Program-made: the position numbers and the translations under genes
Origin: Rhabditoides inermis
Lineage: Eukaryota; Nematoda; Chromadorea; Rhabditida; Rhabditidae
NCBI GenBank assembly: GCA_963966185.1
Contig: CAWZYM010000259.1
Span: 41,001-105,000, forward strand
Direction of reading: 5' to 3'
DNA length: 64,000 nt
Shown here: positions 24,691 to 36,070 of the stretch, piece after piece
Layout: the number at the start of each line of letters is the position of its first letter
Numbering within the stretch: the first letter of the stretch is position 1
Notes under the pieces: model-generated
The model's database searches: none
Seen by the model: the letters and a program-made list of their open reading frames with translations, nothing else
Told to the model about the DNA's origin: nothing

Positions 24691-26188
24691 GCCGGCGCCG
24701 TCTTCCAGTCCATAGACCTGGCCAGCAACTACGTGGGCTCGTTCGGCTGTCTGCCGTTCAGCGTCGCTATGCTGGTCATTATCAAGTGCAAAGTGAGAGA
24801 AGCGTGCATAATTCATAGACGCTTCGCCAACAATCAAACCTCATTCGATTGAGTATATCGCGGTTGTTGAAAAGCTCATTATCGAAAGAAAAAACCTCAC
24901 TTTGAAACCTGTTGTCCTAATGAGCTCATTGATGAAAAACGTGTTGATAAGCTGATTGATGAAAAAAAACATCACTTTGAACTGTCTGAAAATGATCGAA
25001 CATTGTCAGCTCATTGATGTATTTTTAAACAACTCCGATGAAAATGGTGTGCTTTTTCAGTGTTACGTTCCACAAAAAAGCGAGACTTCTATCATTCTCC
25101 AAGTTGTTACGTCATCGGCTATCATGTGCGTCTCGCAGTTGGTATGGCAATACGAGGAAGACGTCTTCGGAAAGGACGCGATGGGTTAGCGAATGAAGGT
25201 GACGTGTTATGAAAAGACTACTTAAGTGATTCAAATCACGCAGCTTTTCTGGCCGATTTGGGACGGTTCGATTGCTGTCACACACGTGGTATTCAAACGG
25301 TTGGTATTCAAACAACAGTTTACCTCTCAAAAAATTGTTCTTTCATGCATTGCGTTTTTCAACAGCTCAAATGAAATTTTGTTATTATTCAAGACACAAT
25401 GACGCTGAGTTTTTGTTTTGGTTTCATTGCTTGAGCCATAAAAACACGAAACAATCAAAGACACAAAAGAACGGCGTTTCCTTGTTAGCTACACGCTTAC
25501 AAACATGTGCACGTGCGAAGCTTGGAGGGGCGATTTCGAACTTCGCGTCCAATAACTTATCGAAAAGTAGAAACTGTGCGCATCTCGTCGATATGAGTTC
25601 GACAGCACATGTCGTTGTTGTGTTGTGGTGATGCTCACGGTTTGTGGACCATACTATAGTGGCCGCGCGGAGAGACACGCGCGCGCTCACCGTTCGCGCC
25701 CTCTCCTCTCGCCACAGTCGTTTCCGCAAGAATTCAAATATTTTGCCGTCAATAGAAGGCTAAGTACATTCCGCGCACTATTTGCCGGTTCGATACCCGC
25801 TACGTGCAAACAGTTTTGCCAAATTCTCAAGACTTATTTTCGATAAATCCTTGTAATTCTAAACGTCTCGGTGCGCCGGAAAGACATTTGAAAGAAAAAA
25901 GAGAAAACTGTTTGCACGTAGCGGGTATAGAACCGGCAAACAGTCATATCGTGTTCGCAAAATTGGAAATTTGACTATTCTTGAACTTCTATGTAATTTG
26001 CTCTCGTGCTTTAGAGCGACGCGAGAAAAATGTTACCAAGTTTATTAGCTCTGACTTACTACTTTATGTAAAAATAGTGTTTGGGCTGCCATACAACTAC
26101 ATCTAATGAGGGATAGTTTTTTTTCGAGAAAAGGTTAAAAATATTGTTCAGACTTCGTTCGACAAAGCAAATACGTAAAACCGGATGA
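24691..26188 (+). pseudogene. Srt-like receptor pseudogene P1 (exons 5-8)
   Basis: Exons matching 5-8 of the Srt-like genes: 24691-24792 (SIDLASNYVGSFGCLPFSVA), 25061-25184 (KSETSIILQVVTSSAIMCVS), 25227-25299 (ITQLFWPIWDGSIAVTHV) and 26152-26188. All join in frame, ending in TGA, but exon 7 has a TTAAG instead of a TTTAG acceptor. Upstream, the exon-4 equivalent (about 22840-22904, ending VYDNST) has a shifted frame across a T-run, and no exons 1-3 were found. The retrotransposon at 22958-24673 sits in intron 4, 14 nt upstream of the exon-5 acceptor. It cannot encode a full receptor as read. Copy P2 is at 38394-39894. Confidence 0.75.
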
Positions 26189-26419
26189 CCAAAAAAACAA
26201 TTCTTTTGTGTGTGTTTAAAGGTTCGAATAAAGGTTTTTGTGACAAAACGTGTGTCAAGAAAAAAGGCTGATTAGAGATGACACTGCAACATTTTGAAGT
26301 AAACATTTTGAAACACTTTGTGATCGTATCAACACTGTTTTCTAATATTCACATTACTAAAACTATTTTTTGATAGTACTAACAAGGTCTGCGATGAATA
26401 AAACTGCAAAGAACAAAAA

Positions 26420-26890
26420 AAGTGTCACTCTGTTCGTAAGTGAGTTTGAGAACGTTTGGTTCGGCTAAACGGTGCTATGTAGGTTCCCCATTTACGCAAC
26501 TTCGCCACTTTCTATTTTTTTTCTGAATGCATGAATCTCAAAAAAAAAATGCAAGTTTTGAAGTCACGCCGAATTTTCACAGTTTTTTTCAAGAGAAAGA
26601 AGTGTTTTCGTCCCAGCATGTTTTTCGGTCGAAATGTTTTATTATCTCTCATCAGACCATTTGCAAACGTTCATTTGTTTTTTGAGCATGACCTTACTCA
26701 GCTACTGTGGCCTCAGTGAACCGGAACTCCAGCAGTAAACTAAGTCACTTTTAACTTGTTTTTTTTCGTCTCACGTAATTTGTGAATCAGTCTGCGCTCG
26801 TCGAAAATCAAGAAAAGCGGCGCTTCGATGGTCTCAAACAATAACACTACTCGCCAACAACATATTCGCGTGGCAAGACAAATGAACTAA
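26420..26890 (+). pseudogene. Decayed Srt-like receptor Q1 (exons 6-8)
   Basis: Remnants in order: an exon-6-like stretch near 26420-26470 (VTLFVSEFENVWFG then TAA), an exon-7-like stretch near 26692-26757 (LTQLLWPQ then TGA, then a PAVN-like remainder) and an exon-8-like stretch 26790-26888 (SALVENQEK or LRSSKIKKSGASM by frame). Most like genes 1A/1B. Multiple stops and a missing front half mark an old pseudogene. Copy Q2 at about 40128-40597. Confidence 0.65.
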
Positions 26891-26899
26891 TTGTGTTAA

Positions 26900-28984
26900 A
26901 ACGTACCCTGTTTTTTTGTTGAAATATAAAAAAAAAACTTTCGAATAGTACTAGTAAATTTGTACTAGTAACTGATGTAAATTACATTCAATATACGTTT
27001 TATGGAGTTTGAAGTACATAGTTTTGTTCCGGTTCCGGTTTTTCGCGGGTTTTCATTTGTCGTTTTTTCAGTGTTTCGTTCACTTACTTACTTAATTACT
27101 GCAATGTTTTTTTCAGCTTGCAAGCGCGGAGCCCATTTCGTGCCACAGTGAACGGTCTCGAGCTGCAGTTGTTTACTGTATGTAGTCGTTTCTGCGCCCA
27201 TAGAACAGCTTTGTATCGATGCGAACAGAATCTGCCCAGCGAGTTGGCGGCCGTCCGGGTTGATGCAATTCACAATGCACTTTTCGAAAAGCGTATGTTC
27301 GATAAAGTTACATAAGTAATCTTATGTAAAACTTTTTCGTTATGCGCGATTTCATGAAAAATTTAAATCCACCGATACCACCCTATGAAGCACCCCTGAA
27401 AACCAGAATATGCTTAAATCACGTTTTTATTGTCACCTCGTTCGATTCCACATAACGTTGGACATATGTACGATAACTACCAAATATGTCTCTAGAAAAT
27501 GCTGTTTTTAATTGTCTGATTTTGGATGGTTTTTATATTGCGCATACGAGCATCAAGTCAAACTCAGTTCGGAAATGATTTGACGTAATTTGCTTTTGTG
27601 TTGTTCATATATGTTTGTTTTGCATTTCTCGAGAATATTAACAGTCAACACCATGAGTGTGTTGACAACATATGCGAAGCTAATGATTTTATACAAATGT
27701 ACGAAGGTATTCATTATCACAACGTTGTCTATTCGTCATTCGTTGTGATAGGAAGATTTTTTTCACGTTTTTCACAACGTTCATTCATGCGAAGTAGTTA
27801 CCCTGTGAATTATTTGTATTTGAAGATTTTTATTTAACGAGTGAACGAGTTGTTCGTGTTTCATTAGACGTGTGTACACGTTGTGTGTGTGTGTGTGTGT
27901 GTGTGTTAAAAAGTTGTTTCAAGTAAGTTCATTCAAAAAAGTTCAGTTTCAAAAAAAGTTTCAGTTTCAAAAAGTTTCAAAAAAGTTCAAGTTCAATTAA
28001 GTTAATTCAATTAAGTAAGTCAATTCATACGCTTCAAACGCTGCCAAGTTTTTGTTCAAAACACTTTGTCCTGTTTTTTCTCACTGTACTAGAATCGTTT
28101 TTGTTCTAAAAGCCTGATCTATGATTCACGGTGAGAGGTTTTAGTATCATACAAAAGGTCTGATTCAAATGTACTTTTTTATTTACTACATGTGAACTTG
28201 TTTTCATGCAGTTACTGAAAAATACAAAACGTGTAAAAATGAAATGCTATTCAAGCACTTCAATGTTGTCGGTTCACGCCTACTCACAGGTTTTTTTTTG
28301 TATTCTTCACGTAAGCTTTAGTTTTGTGCTGGCTCATTCAAATTTTGTGCGAAAATGAAACATGTTAGAGCATGCTCAACCAGCTGAGTTCGTTCACTAA
28401 AGCACAGGGAACTCGAAAAATTATTTGTAAGGTGGTACTAGCCGTTTGGTAAAGGGGGAGTGTACACCAAATCAACATGTTCCGTTAAAATCAACTGCTT
28501 TGGTCAAAACGTATACCAAACCAATTTGCGTGAAACTTTGCGCAAAAAAGTTGCGCAATACCCCAAAATGCAGTCCACGTCGTCTCAGGTCTCTATGTGT
28601 ACTCATTACTCAATTTGGAGAAAAAACACCATTGAAGTTATCGATTTGGAAGCTGTCCGCAGTATACTTTTCTCATCCAAGAATCAGTTCCGTTTTTTTT
28701 CGAATAGTTTTACCGTGTACCCTAAAAAATCAGCTTGAATGATTACGGATGGAGAAAGATACAGTAAAATTACGAAAAAGTGCGCGCGCTCTCACTTATA
28801 TTTTGCGATTTTCTTCATGTCCGCGGCCATAACTTGATTTGTACCGAACCAAGCTCTAGTTGTATGACACTTTGCAAATAATTGTATTTACGTCTTCCGA
28901 TGCAGTCCACGTTGTGATCGCTAGTAGGCATTCTTAACATGTTTAAAAAAAAATTCGACGCGGCTTGATTGATATTGCTATCGC
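26900..28984. other. Non-coding stretch between Q1 and the TTAA element
   Basis: AT-rich and kept in the second unit (about 40600-44196, apart from the 42557 insertion). Contains a (GT)n tract at about 27884-27906 and, at 27910-28020, an expansion of AAAGTTTCA-like units missing from the other unit. A segment at 27118-27310 is open on both strands, but no splice-consistent gene was found. Confidence 0.4.
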
Positions 28985-28988
28985 TTAA

Positions 28989-30072
28989 AGGTAGTGTACA
29001 CTCTGAGATTTGATCAAATTATAGGGCAACTCCCCCGTTCATCGTACGGCAGTCATTTCTCAGAATATTTACCAGACAGCATTTGAGGCATCAGTTATCA
29101 ATAGCTCGTTATCTGCCCGCGCGAGACCATTCGACCGCGCAATTCACGCACTTGGCGGTCTCTTTTGGGGAAATGAGGGTCATTTGCAAGCCTAATGAAG
29201 CGGAGTTTTCCAGCTTCTAGAGTTAATAACTCAGTTCCCGAGATTCCTAATGACACGAAACTTTCACAAGATGTCCGTAGTACTGATCCCCATAGATTCT
29301 CCTCGGTGATTTTTGATTGTTCAATTGGTTCCCGAGATATCAATCGATAACATTTTATGTACGACCATTTTGTAGGTGATTCACGCCAAAAGAAATAACG
29401 CACTTCAAAGTGAACCAAATTGCACCAAATTTTGATATGTTCTACCCAGAGGCCATACCGACAGAATGATTTCGTTAAAATTTTCTTTTTTGCGTTTATT
29501 ACAGTACTGCTGCGCAAAAACTCCAAAGTGACATGCATTTACATAAAAAAAATTTCATTGAACTGTGAAAAAAAAGTGAAAATTTCATTGAACTGTGAAA
29601 ATTTCAATGAAAATCATGAAAACTTCATTGAAACGGTGAAGATTTCATCGAAAGTGTGAAAATTTCAATAAAAATGAAAATGAAAGGATGAAATTTTCGA
29701 TGAGTTTCTCACCTCTTTAATGAAGTTCTCGTTGAAAATTTTAACCATTTCATTTTCATTTTCATTGAAACTTTCGTCTTTTTTTCAATTTCATCAATTT
29801 TTCACATGTCAATGAAATTTTCACATTTCAATGAAATTTTCACCGTTTTCATCGAAATTTTTAATGAAAGTCAACATTGATAGGACAGAGCCAGTGGCAC
29901 CAAAGCACTGGCACCAATTTTCCTTAGTGGTACTATGGAATTAATATTTCTTGTGTTATAAATAGGTTTTTAATCGTTTCATAATGTAATATTTTGTCAT
30001 TTAAACTTTGAAAGTATGCACTTCATCCTGGTATGGTCAACTCCACTTTCAAATACAGAGTGAACACTACCT
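28989..30072 (+). mobile_element. TTAA-flanked element B, unit 1
   Basis: Left end AGGTAGTGTACACTCTGAG and right end CAGAGTGAACACTACCT are inverses with small differences, flanked by TTAA at 28985-28988 and 30073-30076. Inside are a truncated TA-MITE (29022-29545) and a TTTCATTGAA palindromic array (29546-29875). The fuller copy is at 44201-45733. Non-autonomous; TTAA flanks suggest piggyBac-type mobilisation. Confidence 0.7.
29546..29875. repeat. TTTCATTGAA palindromic array, unit 1
   Basis: Many short units of TTTCATTGAA or close variants separated by CTGTGAAAA-type spacers. They run in one sense on the left half and as reverse complements (TTCAATGAAA) on the right half, so the whole forms a large imperfect palindrome around about 29700. 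Copy at 45202-45532. Confidence 0.8.
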
Positions 30073-30192
30073 TTAAGTGAGAAAAGTCTGTTCGATTCTT
30101 GTGTGAAACGTGTTATACTTTGTTGTCTCAGTTTTTCAATCCCGTTTTTTAACAGGTTCCACTGATTTCCGACAGTTGCAGAACCTCTCATT

Positions 30193-32243
30193 ATGATTAA
30201 TATTGAAGAGAACGAATATGCGTCGCATTTTATCATTGGAACGGTCTATTTTATAATTTCCGCAACCATGCTTGTGTTTCATGCCATGATGTTAATAGTA
30301 AGTCTGGTTTTTTTAATGTTGTTTTAATTGCATCACAGCAATTGTTTTTGTTCTAGATGATTCACAAAACGCTTTTGAAATGGTACATGAGCGTTTGTAT
30401 TATGGTTGCGATTTCTGTTTTTGACATTGTACAGCTGGTATTTCATTGCATTATAGCAGCATATCTTCTTATGAACAACTACTCGCCGATCACGTTTTTG
30501 GTCTGTGAAAACAATCGTGTGGTTATCAATTGAATATGTAGCACTCACCACGAAAAAAAACCCCAGTAAAATACATAATAGTTCTTTAGACTCCACTCTG
30601 CTCTACTGCTTGGTTGGGCATGATTCTGCTATCCACTCACCTCGCTCTTCATCAGCTTGTGTACGCAGCTCTCGCGAGATGCATGTTGAGAAAAGTTATT
30701 GAAACCGTTTCAAAGGTATGCATGTTTCAACGTTGGGCAAGTTCCGGTTTGGCCACTCAGTCAGACTGCCGGATTTATAAAAAAAACATAAAGGTGAAGG
30801 ATAAGGTAAAAGTAATGCTCCCTCGCTCTCTTCTCCAATCAAAAACGATTTTTGAGTACTTTGCGGAGATTGAAAAAAAACTTTAGCACGACACCATGAC
30901 CTAGCGTTTTTCAAACGACGGCTCATGCCTACTTCTGCAACAATGCGTCCGTGGGTGTCTAGCCTCGCGAAACATCTTTGCAGCAGACTGCCATTTAATC
31001 AATCACCTGGGTACGATCAAGCGCCCGGAAAAGAGAACGAACTTTCCATCCACCGAGTATAGCGAACTTTCCTAACCACTACACTACTGTCATGACTTTT
31101 CAAAGCAGCCTACATACATACTCTTCACATTCTAATTCTATACGACTTCATCACGAAATGATCGAACCAGGTTTCACAGATTCATACGTGACGGATACGT
31201 CAGTTTCTTGAATTCACGCTGCATGAAATGAGCAGCAGAAATTTCAACTTCGAAAGTTCTCGCCAAGAACGCACGCCATAGGCAAGACTTGTACATCCGG
31301 TTCATCCGGTAACATCGTTCCAAATGTTTCAATTCGACACTTCTGACAAGAGAACAAACCGATTTGATGTAGTGGTTAGCAAATCGGATTACGAATGGTT
31401 CGATTCTTTTGTTTTTCAAATTCATGCATACTGTTACAGGTTTTTTTTCTTAGTTTGTTTCACTGACACCAATCAACCGCGTTGAAGAGTGCGCTATAGG
31501 TAAAATAGTTACCGTTCAGCACATCAAGTCTGCGCCCCTGCAAAACATGAATGACAATTTGTCACTTGTCTACTGCAAAAAGCGAGTCATTTTAAAACCA
31601 TTTCAGTGGCTTTTTGTCTGCGAGCTGGTGGTGCTGCAAGCGCACTGCGCCAGCCTGTTCGCGTTCACTAGTGGCATCGCTATTGATCCACGCTGTCCTC
31701 ATTTGGATTTTGAGAATTCGACGGTGAGTGACGAAAAGAGAGAAAGACAGAAACGAGCGTGCTGACTTGATTGTATCATCAGACCGGTGAATTCTATTTC
31801 TCACTGGACGTTGCGAGTAACTACGTGGGCTCGTATGGCTGTCTGCCGTTCAGCATCGCTATGCTGCTCATCATCAAGTGCAATGTGAGGAAAGCGTTTA
31901 CGTTTTATGATCGCTCGGAGAGAACAACAACCACTATCCATCTTTTGGAATTCAATGCAGTTTCGAAAAACGTTTGATGACATGAAACAAAACGAAAATT
32001 CGTTTTTTTTCCCGCTGAAAAACAAAATCGGAAAACATATGCTGTTTAGAAGCAAAAATTTTTTTTCTTCTATAAGTCATTTCATAAATATCTCGGCTGA
32101 AAACGCTTTGTACTTTCAGCGCTACGTTCCTCGAGAAAGCGAGACTTCCATCATTCTCCAGGTCGTTACTTCGGCAGCTATCATGTGCGTCTCGCAGTTG
32201 GTATGGCAGTACGAGGAAGACGTCTTCGGAGATAACGTATTTG
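30193..32243 (+). pseudogene. Srt-like receptor 2A, missing exons 7-8
   Basis: Exons 1-6 are intact and in frame: 30193-30297, 30357-30500, 30590-30715, 31607-31723, 31783-31884 and 32120-32243. They encode six TM segments, including CIMVAISVFDIVQLVFHCII, WLFVCELVVLQAHCASLFAF and SNYVGSYGCLPFSIAMLLII. The exons for TM7 and the tail, present in 2B at 52304-52638, are absent: the sequence leaves homology near 36010, inside intron 6, where duplication II joins to a fragment of a gene-1 last exon. Reading through the exon-6 donor gives VFGEE and a stop. It could still be transcribed, but would lack TM7. The exon-2 donor is an unusual GTCTGT, kept in 2B. A TTGCAG acceptor lies 11 nt before the ATG. 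Confidence 0.75.
31365..31425 (+). repeat. tRNA-like module
   Basis: Contains GTAGTGGTTAGCAAATCGG (A-box-like) and ATGGTTCGATTC (B-box-like), with no complete cloverleaf. Copy near 47033-47093. Confidence 0.35.
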
Positions 32244-32372
32244 GTGAGGAGTGAGTGTGAGTGTTAATGTTAAAGGAACAGAGGCGTTTAGCAGAACCAT
32301 GGAGTTTCGAATTTTTTTCAAATTTCGCGCGCTGCCGCAAACGAGAAGAGCTGTGATTTATTCGCAAAATGA

Positions 32373-32442
32373 TCGGGGAGGAGTCGAACCCGCGACCTTG
32401 AGATCACTGGCGGCCGCACTAACCAGCTGCGCCATAGGGACA
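32373..32442 (-). repeat. tRNA-like module near left end of element A
   Basis: Minus-strand TGGCGCAGCTGGTTAGTGC (A-box) and GGTTCGACTCC (perfect B-box) at tRNA spacing, but the anticodon stem does not pair. Probably tRNA-derived. Copy at 48040-48112. Confidence 0.55.
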
Positions 32443-33222
32443 GTTAGACTTATTCCTAACATGTGGAGCTTCGACAAACAACCGGACACAAACATACTCA
32501 CCCTATTGCTCCTTTCTGCTTCAGGCCGTTGTTGTACATACGTCCGACAAGCACAAACTGGAAATGTGTAGATAAGCGATAACGTCATTGAACGTTTCTA
32601 CGTGCTGCAACACCTCATTACAAAACACTCACTTCACAGTTGAATCATACGACGACATGAGCTCGGAGCTGACGGTGCTGCTCGCCACGCATACCTCGCC
32701 TCGCCTAGCCACGCACGGCGTACACCGGAAGTCGGTCATGGAGCGAGTGGATGAACAATATGTACGACTAACGTAATGTTGGGCAAAAATCATAAAATAA
32801 AACAATGAAAGAACTACATATAACTCACTTGGATGATCGTAAGAACGGCAAACTGGACATGGCGCGAGCCGGATTGTCCACGCTCCGCCGCGCACCCACA
32901 TCTGAAATCACTTTCATAATCAATAATAAGATGAGAGACAACACGAATACTTACGTATCAAACAACAACAACGGATATTGATAGCAAAAAAAACAAAGTT
33001 AGCAAACAACTCTCAATAAACGACAAATTACATGGGTCTGAACAGTTACGGAGCTACAAACACATTCTGAACCGTTACCATAATGTCAATCAGATGTTTC
33101 GAAACTAAAAGTTAACAAACACAATAAACTGATCGAATCACAGAATAAACAACCAAAACAGTAATAACGTAAAACAAAAAAAAGTCGGCTACAAAATTCC
33201 AGGAATGATGTGCAGGTTAAAG

Positions 33223-33601
33223 GTTCACTGGTGACTTATTTTTGACTCGGAATGTTCGAAAGAATCATATTTATCCAAATCTTAATCGTTTTGTGAGAAA
33301 GAACGACGATTCTCCGTTGCTTTCAAGTGTTGCAACTCGCTGTTGCAACATTTTATTTTAAACTCAAAGTTGGTCCCGCCACGACTTCCATTCCGTTGAA
33401 CGTTTCAATATGCAAAATTCACGAGATAAGGCACAATCCCAGATGAACGAAGCTAGCTTACTTGCTGTGTGGCTCAATGCGTGTGTGCGCCGTTATGGCA
33501 CAGACCTTGCCGGTTCGAATCCTGTCTTCGGCAAATGTTTTGCATGAGTGGTGATACACATTCAAAAGAGCTAGTTGCAGAATAAAGTAGTCACTGTTCC
33601 T
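33223..33601 (+). mobile_element. Nested small TTAA-flanked element
   Basis: Left end AGGTTCACTGGTGACTT and right end AAGTAGTCACTGTTCCT are inverses with mismatches; flanked by TTAA. Carries a tRNA-like module at 33468-33536 with GCTCAATGCG and a perfect B-box GGTTCGAATCC. The left end is deleted in the other unit (junction near 49195). Confidence 0.55.
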
Positions 33602-33959
33602 TTAACCACACAAAATTATCAAGAGAGCACTAAACACAGCACGAACACTGAAGCACGAACACCACAGTTCTGAAGCACGAACACCACAGTTACGTGAGTA
33701 TATGTTGCTGACGCAATTGTGGTGTTCGGCCGAAAAAGAAACAGCTGATCGGCAGCCTATTCGATTGTTTTGGCTATTTTTGTTGTGTTTGTTACGTTGT
33801 TGTTGTTATTTTATGATTCAAATATAATATAACAGTTATAGACGTCATTTACTTTGCGTTTTATTGTGTTGTTTGCTAAATTTAGTGACCTCTTTCCAGT
33901 GTGTTCATCTTGAAGGTTTTTTGGCGATATTACGTGTTGTTGTTCATTGAACTGCCGGT

Positions 33960-34464
33960 GTTGTTTTCTATGGCGATCATAAACATTGCTTGTTTCAGTG
34001 AATGCAGTGCAAACACATTCTGTTTTAAATATTGCATTGATTGACGGCTGTGTTGCAGTTGGTTTGCATATCACGTGTGATTCGAGGCCCCTTGCAGTGG
34101 TCGCGTGATCAGCACCGGCGTCAACCCCCGCGCGTGTCAATTCGAGGTATGTAGTTACTTTTATGAATACTTCTGCAGTCATGAGTTTGTTGAAACGCCC
34201 CGTTTTTGATTGTGTATTTATTGAGTGTTGTGTTGCAGTTGTTGCGCGTTGCCGCGGTTGCGTGTGCAGCATCGGCGCCGTCCACGTTATCAAGTCGCAC
34301 GCTCATGTGTCAAGGTATGCCATTGTTTCTCATGCTGGTCACATGTTGATACGAACCACGTCTACGCAGTTTGAACAATACAAGTTGTACATGCTTTCAT
34401 TTCCACTTTTGCCGATTTACTGCAGTTGTGAAACCTGAAATGTTACAGGTATCACTCAACGAGC
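33960..34464 (+). pseudogene. Exon-like segments carried by element A
   Basis: Two segments bounded by TTGCAG acceptors and GTATG donors: about 34060-34145 (LVCISRVIRGPLQWSRDQHR onward) and about 34240-34314 (LLRVAAVACAASAPSTLSS). Both begin with TTG and end in phase 1. The exon-intron layout suggests captured gene sequence; the parent gene is not recognised. Matching sequence at about 49965-50323. Confidence 0.4.
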
Positions 34465-34794
34465 CACCCCAGAGGGCACACAGAGGATACAGCACCCCCA
34501 CCCAAACTTTTTTATTATATTTTTTTATATTTATTTTGTGATTGGGATATTGATTGATGTTCGTCGCGGTTGTTGCATGTACATATTCTTTTCGCTTGTT
34601 CTTCATATGTTGTAGATAAAATGTATGTGTGTTGCGAAGTTGCGATATCACCGATATGATAGTGTTCTTGTGATTGTTCTTGCAATTGGATGAATGTTTC
34701 AGCAGTGTGAAATAAGTTTCAACCCACTCTCTTTGTTGCGTTCTTTTGGCTCGGCGGTAATATCAGCTATCTTTTCTGCGTTTCTCGAACTGCC

Positions 34795-34862
34795 TCTATG
34801 GCGCAGGTGATTGGTTAGCTGGCGGTCTATAGCGCTCACGGTCACAGGTTCAATTCCGCCTT
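34795..34862 (+). repeat. tRNA-like module near right end of element A
   Basis: ATGGCGCAGGTGATTGGTTAG and AGGTTCAATTCC resemble A and B boxes. The copy at 50803-50868 is closer to consensus (GGGTTCGATTCC). Inverted relative to the module at 32373-32442. Confidence 0.5.
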
Positions 34863-36013
34863 GATGTTTTTGTGGGTGAAAAAATGATCGATTGGCATGA
34901 GTCCAACTGACGGGTCCAGCTACCGTAGTTCTTGTGCACCGCTAAATCCTGGCCAATTGGAGAGGACTTTAGAAAACAGCTGATACACCTTGACGGGGCA
35001 TGCACAGCGGCTCTGACGCGTAAGGCGTGTCCCGCGCAGTTCAAACAAATAAAAAAACCCACGTCTGGGGTTTTTTGAGGGGTTACGGAGGTTTTGGTGT
35101 TCTATCGTTATTTTTTGTTGTTTTTTATGTTCCAATGGTTCAAGAATCGAGCCTGAGTCGAAAAAAATAGCGCCACTGTTCCTTTAAAAAAAACTTCAGG
35201 AAAAAATTAGAGTGTCGGTGAATAAGACCAAAGTGCTGGTTTTGGTTTGGAAATCAGTACTCATATTTTCAAAGTGACAAAGTTTGCATATTTAAATTAT
35301 TTGGTACGATTCATGAAGCTGACCAGCTAAGAAAATATTTTTATCGTTCATTTTCACTGTCCTTCATTGCACGAGCTTCGCCTACTTTTCTTGTGCAAAC
35401 AATGGATCAGCTGTTATCGCTTTCTAATTAGTTTCCATATTGATTTTTGTTATAATTTCATGTTTTGATTTTATTGTGCCATTGTGCATGTTGGATTCAC
35501 AATTAGCCGAATACCAGTTGCTACAACGCGATTAGACGTGATTTTTATTTTTATTTTTGAATTCGGTTGTTGCGTGTAACACCTTGTCCCGCAATCATTT
35601 TGCCTAATGTTGTTTGTGTCCATCTTTTTGTGTTCTATTGAGGTTCCACATGTGCACACGGATGAAGCAAGACTGGATTGGACAGAAGGACAAACGATTG
35701 AATGATGGTGATGAACGATAAACTTTGCTTCTGTATTCAATTGTTGTCGTGGTGTCCAGTGTTTAGTTATGTTGGATAAATTTTTATCTGTTTTTGGCAT
35801 GATTGAGTATTGAAATTGATGCATACAACCAACAAACTCCCAGTCAGATACCCTAATGAGTGATTCTACTCGCGGCCGCTAGCCTCTCTTGCCGCAGATC
35901 CAATATTTGCTCAGAGCGAGATAAACGTCCGCTCGTGACATTTTTTCCAGAGTTTTTTTTCTTTGAAAGGACAGTGACGTATATTATTTGCGTGTGGTAA
36001 TGAAACTTTAAAA

Positions 36014-36070
36014 ATTCAATGACACTTCTCGCCGACAACACATGTTTCGCTTGACCAAACGAAATTAATT
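36014..36070 (+). pseudogene. Orphan tail of a gene-1 last exon
   Basis: Matches the end of exon 8 of 1A/1B (NDTSRRQHM-type sequence, then TAA and the same 3' flank). No acceptor or upstream exon is present. Left behind by the duplication breakpoint. Confidence 0.8.

Larger units (their letters stand above)
32274..35183 (+). mobile_element. Composite TTAA-flanked element A, unit 1
   Basis: Left end AGGAACAGAGGCG and right end CGCCACTGTTCCT are inverses with one mismatch, flanked by TTAA at 32270-32273 and 35184-35187; about 2.9 kb. Inside: tRNA-like modules near both ends in inverted orientation (32373-32442 minus, 34795-34862 plus), exon-like segments with splice sites on both strands, and a nested smaller family member (33223-33601). 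It lies in intron 6 of receptor 2A and, in the other unit, at about 47945-51193 of 2B. Confidence 0.6.
20868..36010 (+). repeat. Segmental duplication II, left unit
   Basis: About 15.1 kb, copied as 36014-52030. It begins inside the last exon of gene 1B and ends inside intron 6 of the second receptor gene. Unit-specific events here are the retrotransposon at 22958-24673 and a deletion joining 29545 to the TTTCATTGAA array. The other unit has its own insertions at 37600-37838, 42557-44141 and about 48120-48455. Confidence 0.9.

Noticed and set aside
27088..27315. Overlapping open frames on both strands in the Q1 flank
   Set aside because: Identical in both duplication units and without splice context; more likely a dispersed repeat fragment than a gene.
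29546..29875. Possible CRISPR-like array of TTTCATTGAA units
   Set aside because: Units are short, inverted across a centre and separated by near-constant spacers, and the context is a eukaryotic transposon.
32373..34862. tRNA-like modules as true tRNA genes
   Set aside because: A and B boxes are present but no anticodon stem forms and the modules are copied with the transposons.
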